Of a stretch of 10,405 nucleotides of DNA, positions 8,490-10,405 are shown one piece after another (within the stretch, counting starts at the first letter, position 1; the number at the start of each line of letters is the position of its first letter). Both the position numbers and the translations under genes were made by a program. The stretch is taken from contig QKYT01000050.1 of assembly GCA_003550305.1 (NCBI GenBank), positions 196,106 to 206,510 on the forward strand, written 5' to 3'. This stretch comes from Glomus cerebriforme. Its lineage: Eukaryota; Glomeromycota; Glomeromycetes; Glomerales; Glomeraceae. The notes below the pieces were generated by a model that had not been told where the DNA came from, did not search any database, and was given only the letters and a program-made list of their open reading frames with translations.

Positions 8490-9890
8490 CACTGAGATAT
8501 TTTTGTTCTATAATGTTATAAAATTAGATATAATGAATGATTCTTAAATTTTTTCAATTTTATAAAATAGAAAATTTTTAAATAGTTAACAAAAAAAAAA
8601 ATTTTAGCGTAACCGATCGAAGTCGTCTTAAAAATGACGTTTTGCTCATCAATCACATGACTATCACATGCTTTGCTTTTGACAGGCGGTAAAAATGAAT
8701 AATTATTAAATCAATTAGCCGTATAACATTCTTTTTTGTATAGGAAATGTTTACTCAATCGGATATAAAGCCTCCAATTTAATAAAAAATTTTTTCTTTG
8801 CCCAGTAATTAATAATTGGACTGATTTAATAGAGTCAAATGTAATCAATCAATGATCATAATAACGAATTAAATTTAATGAGTTCATGAATGACAATCCA
8901 ATATTTATTTATTTTATTTGAATGCCCAAATACAAAATGGATAATTGAAAATATCATTATTATTAAAAACTAGTTTCATTATTCATTTGATTTTCTGATA
9001 TCAAAGAGAAGTTCAAAAACAAATTTTGACTTAAAAAATATATATAACATATTATTTGATCGAAAATCAAATCATCACCAAATTACTGAATTTTATATAA
9101 AAAATTATGTACTATTGTACTATCTTAACAAGAAATAGATTTATTAGGAGGGGAGTTGAAAAAGTAATTTATTTTTCGTTATTATATTTTACAATATTTC
9201 GATTTAATTTTTTCTAAACAGTATTTTTTTTAAACCAAAAACTTGATATAAAAATCATATTACCTACCTTTATTTAATTTTTTAATAATTTGTCAAGTTC
9301 GCATAAATTATTGATAATTGGATAATTTAATGGGCTAGGCTAAAGCCGTAATGATTAGTTTTTAATTATCAAATTCAAATTGCTTTAAGTTCAAAATTAA
9401 GTTTTTTTATAAAAAATTAGATCAAAATACTGTAAATTAAAATTTATATTACTTTTTTTTTTTTTTTTTTTANAAAAAANAAAAAATATGCCTGAGAATT
9501 GAAACAAAACGATAAATTAAAAGAAAATTGTTTAATATCACCGTCGGGCAGAGGTTCATTGTATTTATAATTATGCCTGTAATTCCACTCTAATGCATTG
9601 ACATTTAACAATATATCATATAAAATAATAATTTTTTTTTAAAAAAAAGTAAGTTCTTCTAACATATACTGTATATACAATTATCTTTTGTCTAGGATCT
9701 AATCGATAAAATGAGCACAATTTTCATTTTAAGATACGATTGTCATCAATTCGGTGTAAGAAAAAAAAAATAATAGTTTTGAGAAAAACATGAAAATTCG
9801 ATTTTTACATTTTTTACTTTAAGAAAAATTTTTTAAATTTTTATTATTTAAATTATTTGAAATATAAAAATTTTTTCTAACTCTGGCAAA
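8490..9890. other. Non-coding AT-rich stretch
   Basis: I see no gene. Minor items are a direct repeat of ATCACATG (8652-8659 and 8663-8670), each containing the E-box word CACATG, and T9A8 at 9632-9648. Two ambiguous bases lie beside a long T run and are listed separately. Confidence 0.5.
9453..9486. repeat. T19/A homopolymer junction with two ambiguous bases
   Basis: T19 at 9453-9471 is followed by A-runs interrupted by N at 9473 and N at 9480. The T-to-A switch could form a hairpin and is a likely place for sequencing or assembly error. Length and even continuity here should not be trusted. Confidence 0.7.
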
Positions 9891-9894
9891 AATT

Positions 9895-9955
9895 ATGATG
9901 TTCGGCCGGAATTAAGCGGTGACAATCACTCCCGTTAGCTGCACTGCATTCCAAA
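9895..9955. promoter_or_regulatory. GC-richer patch upstream of the kinase-family gene
   Basis: About 60 bases of mixed composition, with CGGCCG near its start, interrupt A/T sequence 115-175 bases before the start at 10070. This position would suit promoter elements. I cannot identify a specific binding site, and a repeat remnant is equally possible. A further inverted repeat, GACAAA (9963-9968) and TTTGTC (9983-9988), lies between the patch and the gene. Confidence 0.2.
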
Positions 9956-10069
9956 AATGAACGACAAATTAAACCAAATTTGTTTGTCAAAATAACTAAA
10001 ATCGTAAATTGTATCACAATTTGTTTTTAAGGCAATACTTTTCTTTAAAAAAGTTTTTTTTTTTTAATA

Positions 10070-10405
10070 ATGTCAAGACGACGAAATTGGGCCAGTAGAA
10101 ATGAAATAATTGAAATAATTAAAAAATGTGAAAATTGTGGTGAAGAATATCGGAATCGGTATAAATGGTGTAAACCATGTCAAATAAATTATTTGAAAGA
10201 TAATTTTACAAGTTGGACTAGTGGGAATAAAATGATTGATAATTTTATTCAACAACAACAATTGCAAATTAAGAACCCACAAGTATTTGAATGGATACCA
10301 TACAATCAGATTTATAACATTGAAAAAATAGGGAATGGTAATCGTGTCACAGCAATATGGAAAGATGGTCCATTAAAATATAATAAGGATTCAGAGAAAT
10401 ATGAA
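10070..10405 (+). CDS. Kinase-like family protein, N-terminal 112 residues, runs off the right edge
   Basis: ATG 10070 follows an in-frame TAA at 10046-10048, and the frame stays open to the window end. Residues 20-37 form a zinc-ribbon-like motif, C-x2-C-x10-C-x2-C (CENC at 20-23, CKPC at 34-37). Then come NFTSWTSGN (45-53), an acidic/amide stretch with a Q4 run (61-64), and FEWIPYNQ (73-80). At 87 a nucleotide-binding loop begins: IGNGNRVTAIWKDGPL. This order is characteristic of the hugely expanded kinase-like proteins of Rhizophagus and relatives, whose catalytic domain would follow outside the window. Their substrates are mostly unknown. The loop departs from the usual GxGxxGxV: the third glycine is missing and the valine comes about two residues early, which raises the possibility of a pseudokinase. 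The VAIK lysine, HRD and DFG motifs cannot be judged. A T-run directly precedes the start. Confidence 0.8.
   Translation, partial: MSRRRNWASRNEIIEIIKKCENCGEEYRNRYKWCKPCQINYLKDNFTSWTSGNKMIDNFIQQQQLQIKNPQVFEWIPYNQIYNIEKIGNGNRVTAIWKDGPLKYNKDSEKYE

Noticed and set aside
10073..10282. 69-residue minus-strand frame
   Set aside because: It is antisense to the recognisable kinase-family coding sequence.
1..10405. tRNA, rRNA or CRISPR features
   Set aside because: I found no convincing B-box with a cloverleaf, no rRNA-like conserved block, and no regularly spaced repeats.

Overview
This window looks like nuclear DNA from an arbuscular mycorrhizal fungus (Glomeromycotina, most like Rhizophagus). It is extremely AT-rich, with many homopolymer and A/T tracts. 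It holds one BTB-BACK gene split by a short GT-AG intron, and the start of a gene with the N-terminal layout (CxxC zinc ribbon, WTSGN, EWIPYNQ) of the very large kinase-like family of these fungi. The assignment rests on recognising these families, not on any search. Nothing looks bacterial: there are no operons, no Shine-Dalgarno-led genes, and most long open frames are chance.

Layout. Positions 1-4700 are gene-poor: AT-rich DNA with a few GC-richer patches (about 816-890 and 3296-3320), small inverted repeats, and open stretches I cannot name. Positions 4707-5732 hold the only complete recognisable gene, a two-exon BTB-BACK protein of 316 residues. It stops where related proteins usually go on into a TLDc domain. 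Positions 5733-7440 are non-coding; at 6444 there is one end of what looks like a pogo/Tigger-type DNA transposon.

Positions 7440-8102 look like the remains of an unidentified plus-strand gene: a purine-rich stretch, an 86-residue open frame, then a 74-codon frame with four internal stops, all TGA. Positions 8281-8487 on the minus strand hold a decayed 5' end of a second kinase-family gene, recognisable from WCQSCN, WTSGN and a degraded EWIPFNR block. Positions 8490-10069 are non-coding, with two ambiguous bases beside a T19 run. From 10070 a kinase-family gene opens on the plus strand and runs off the right edge; its nucleotide-binding loop is short by about two residues.

The genes do not form a pathway. 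The window is typical of a region where expanded signalling families (BTB and kinase-like) duplicate, decay and are interrupted by transposons. I see no convincing new multi-gene system. The points most worth checking are the TGA-only relic, the inverted kinase relic close to a live family member, the BTB protein without TLDc, and the abnormal glycine loop.
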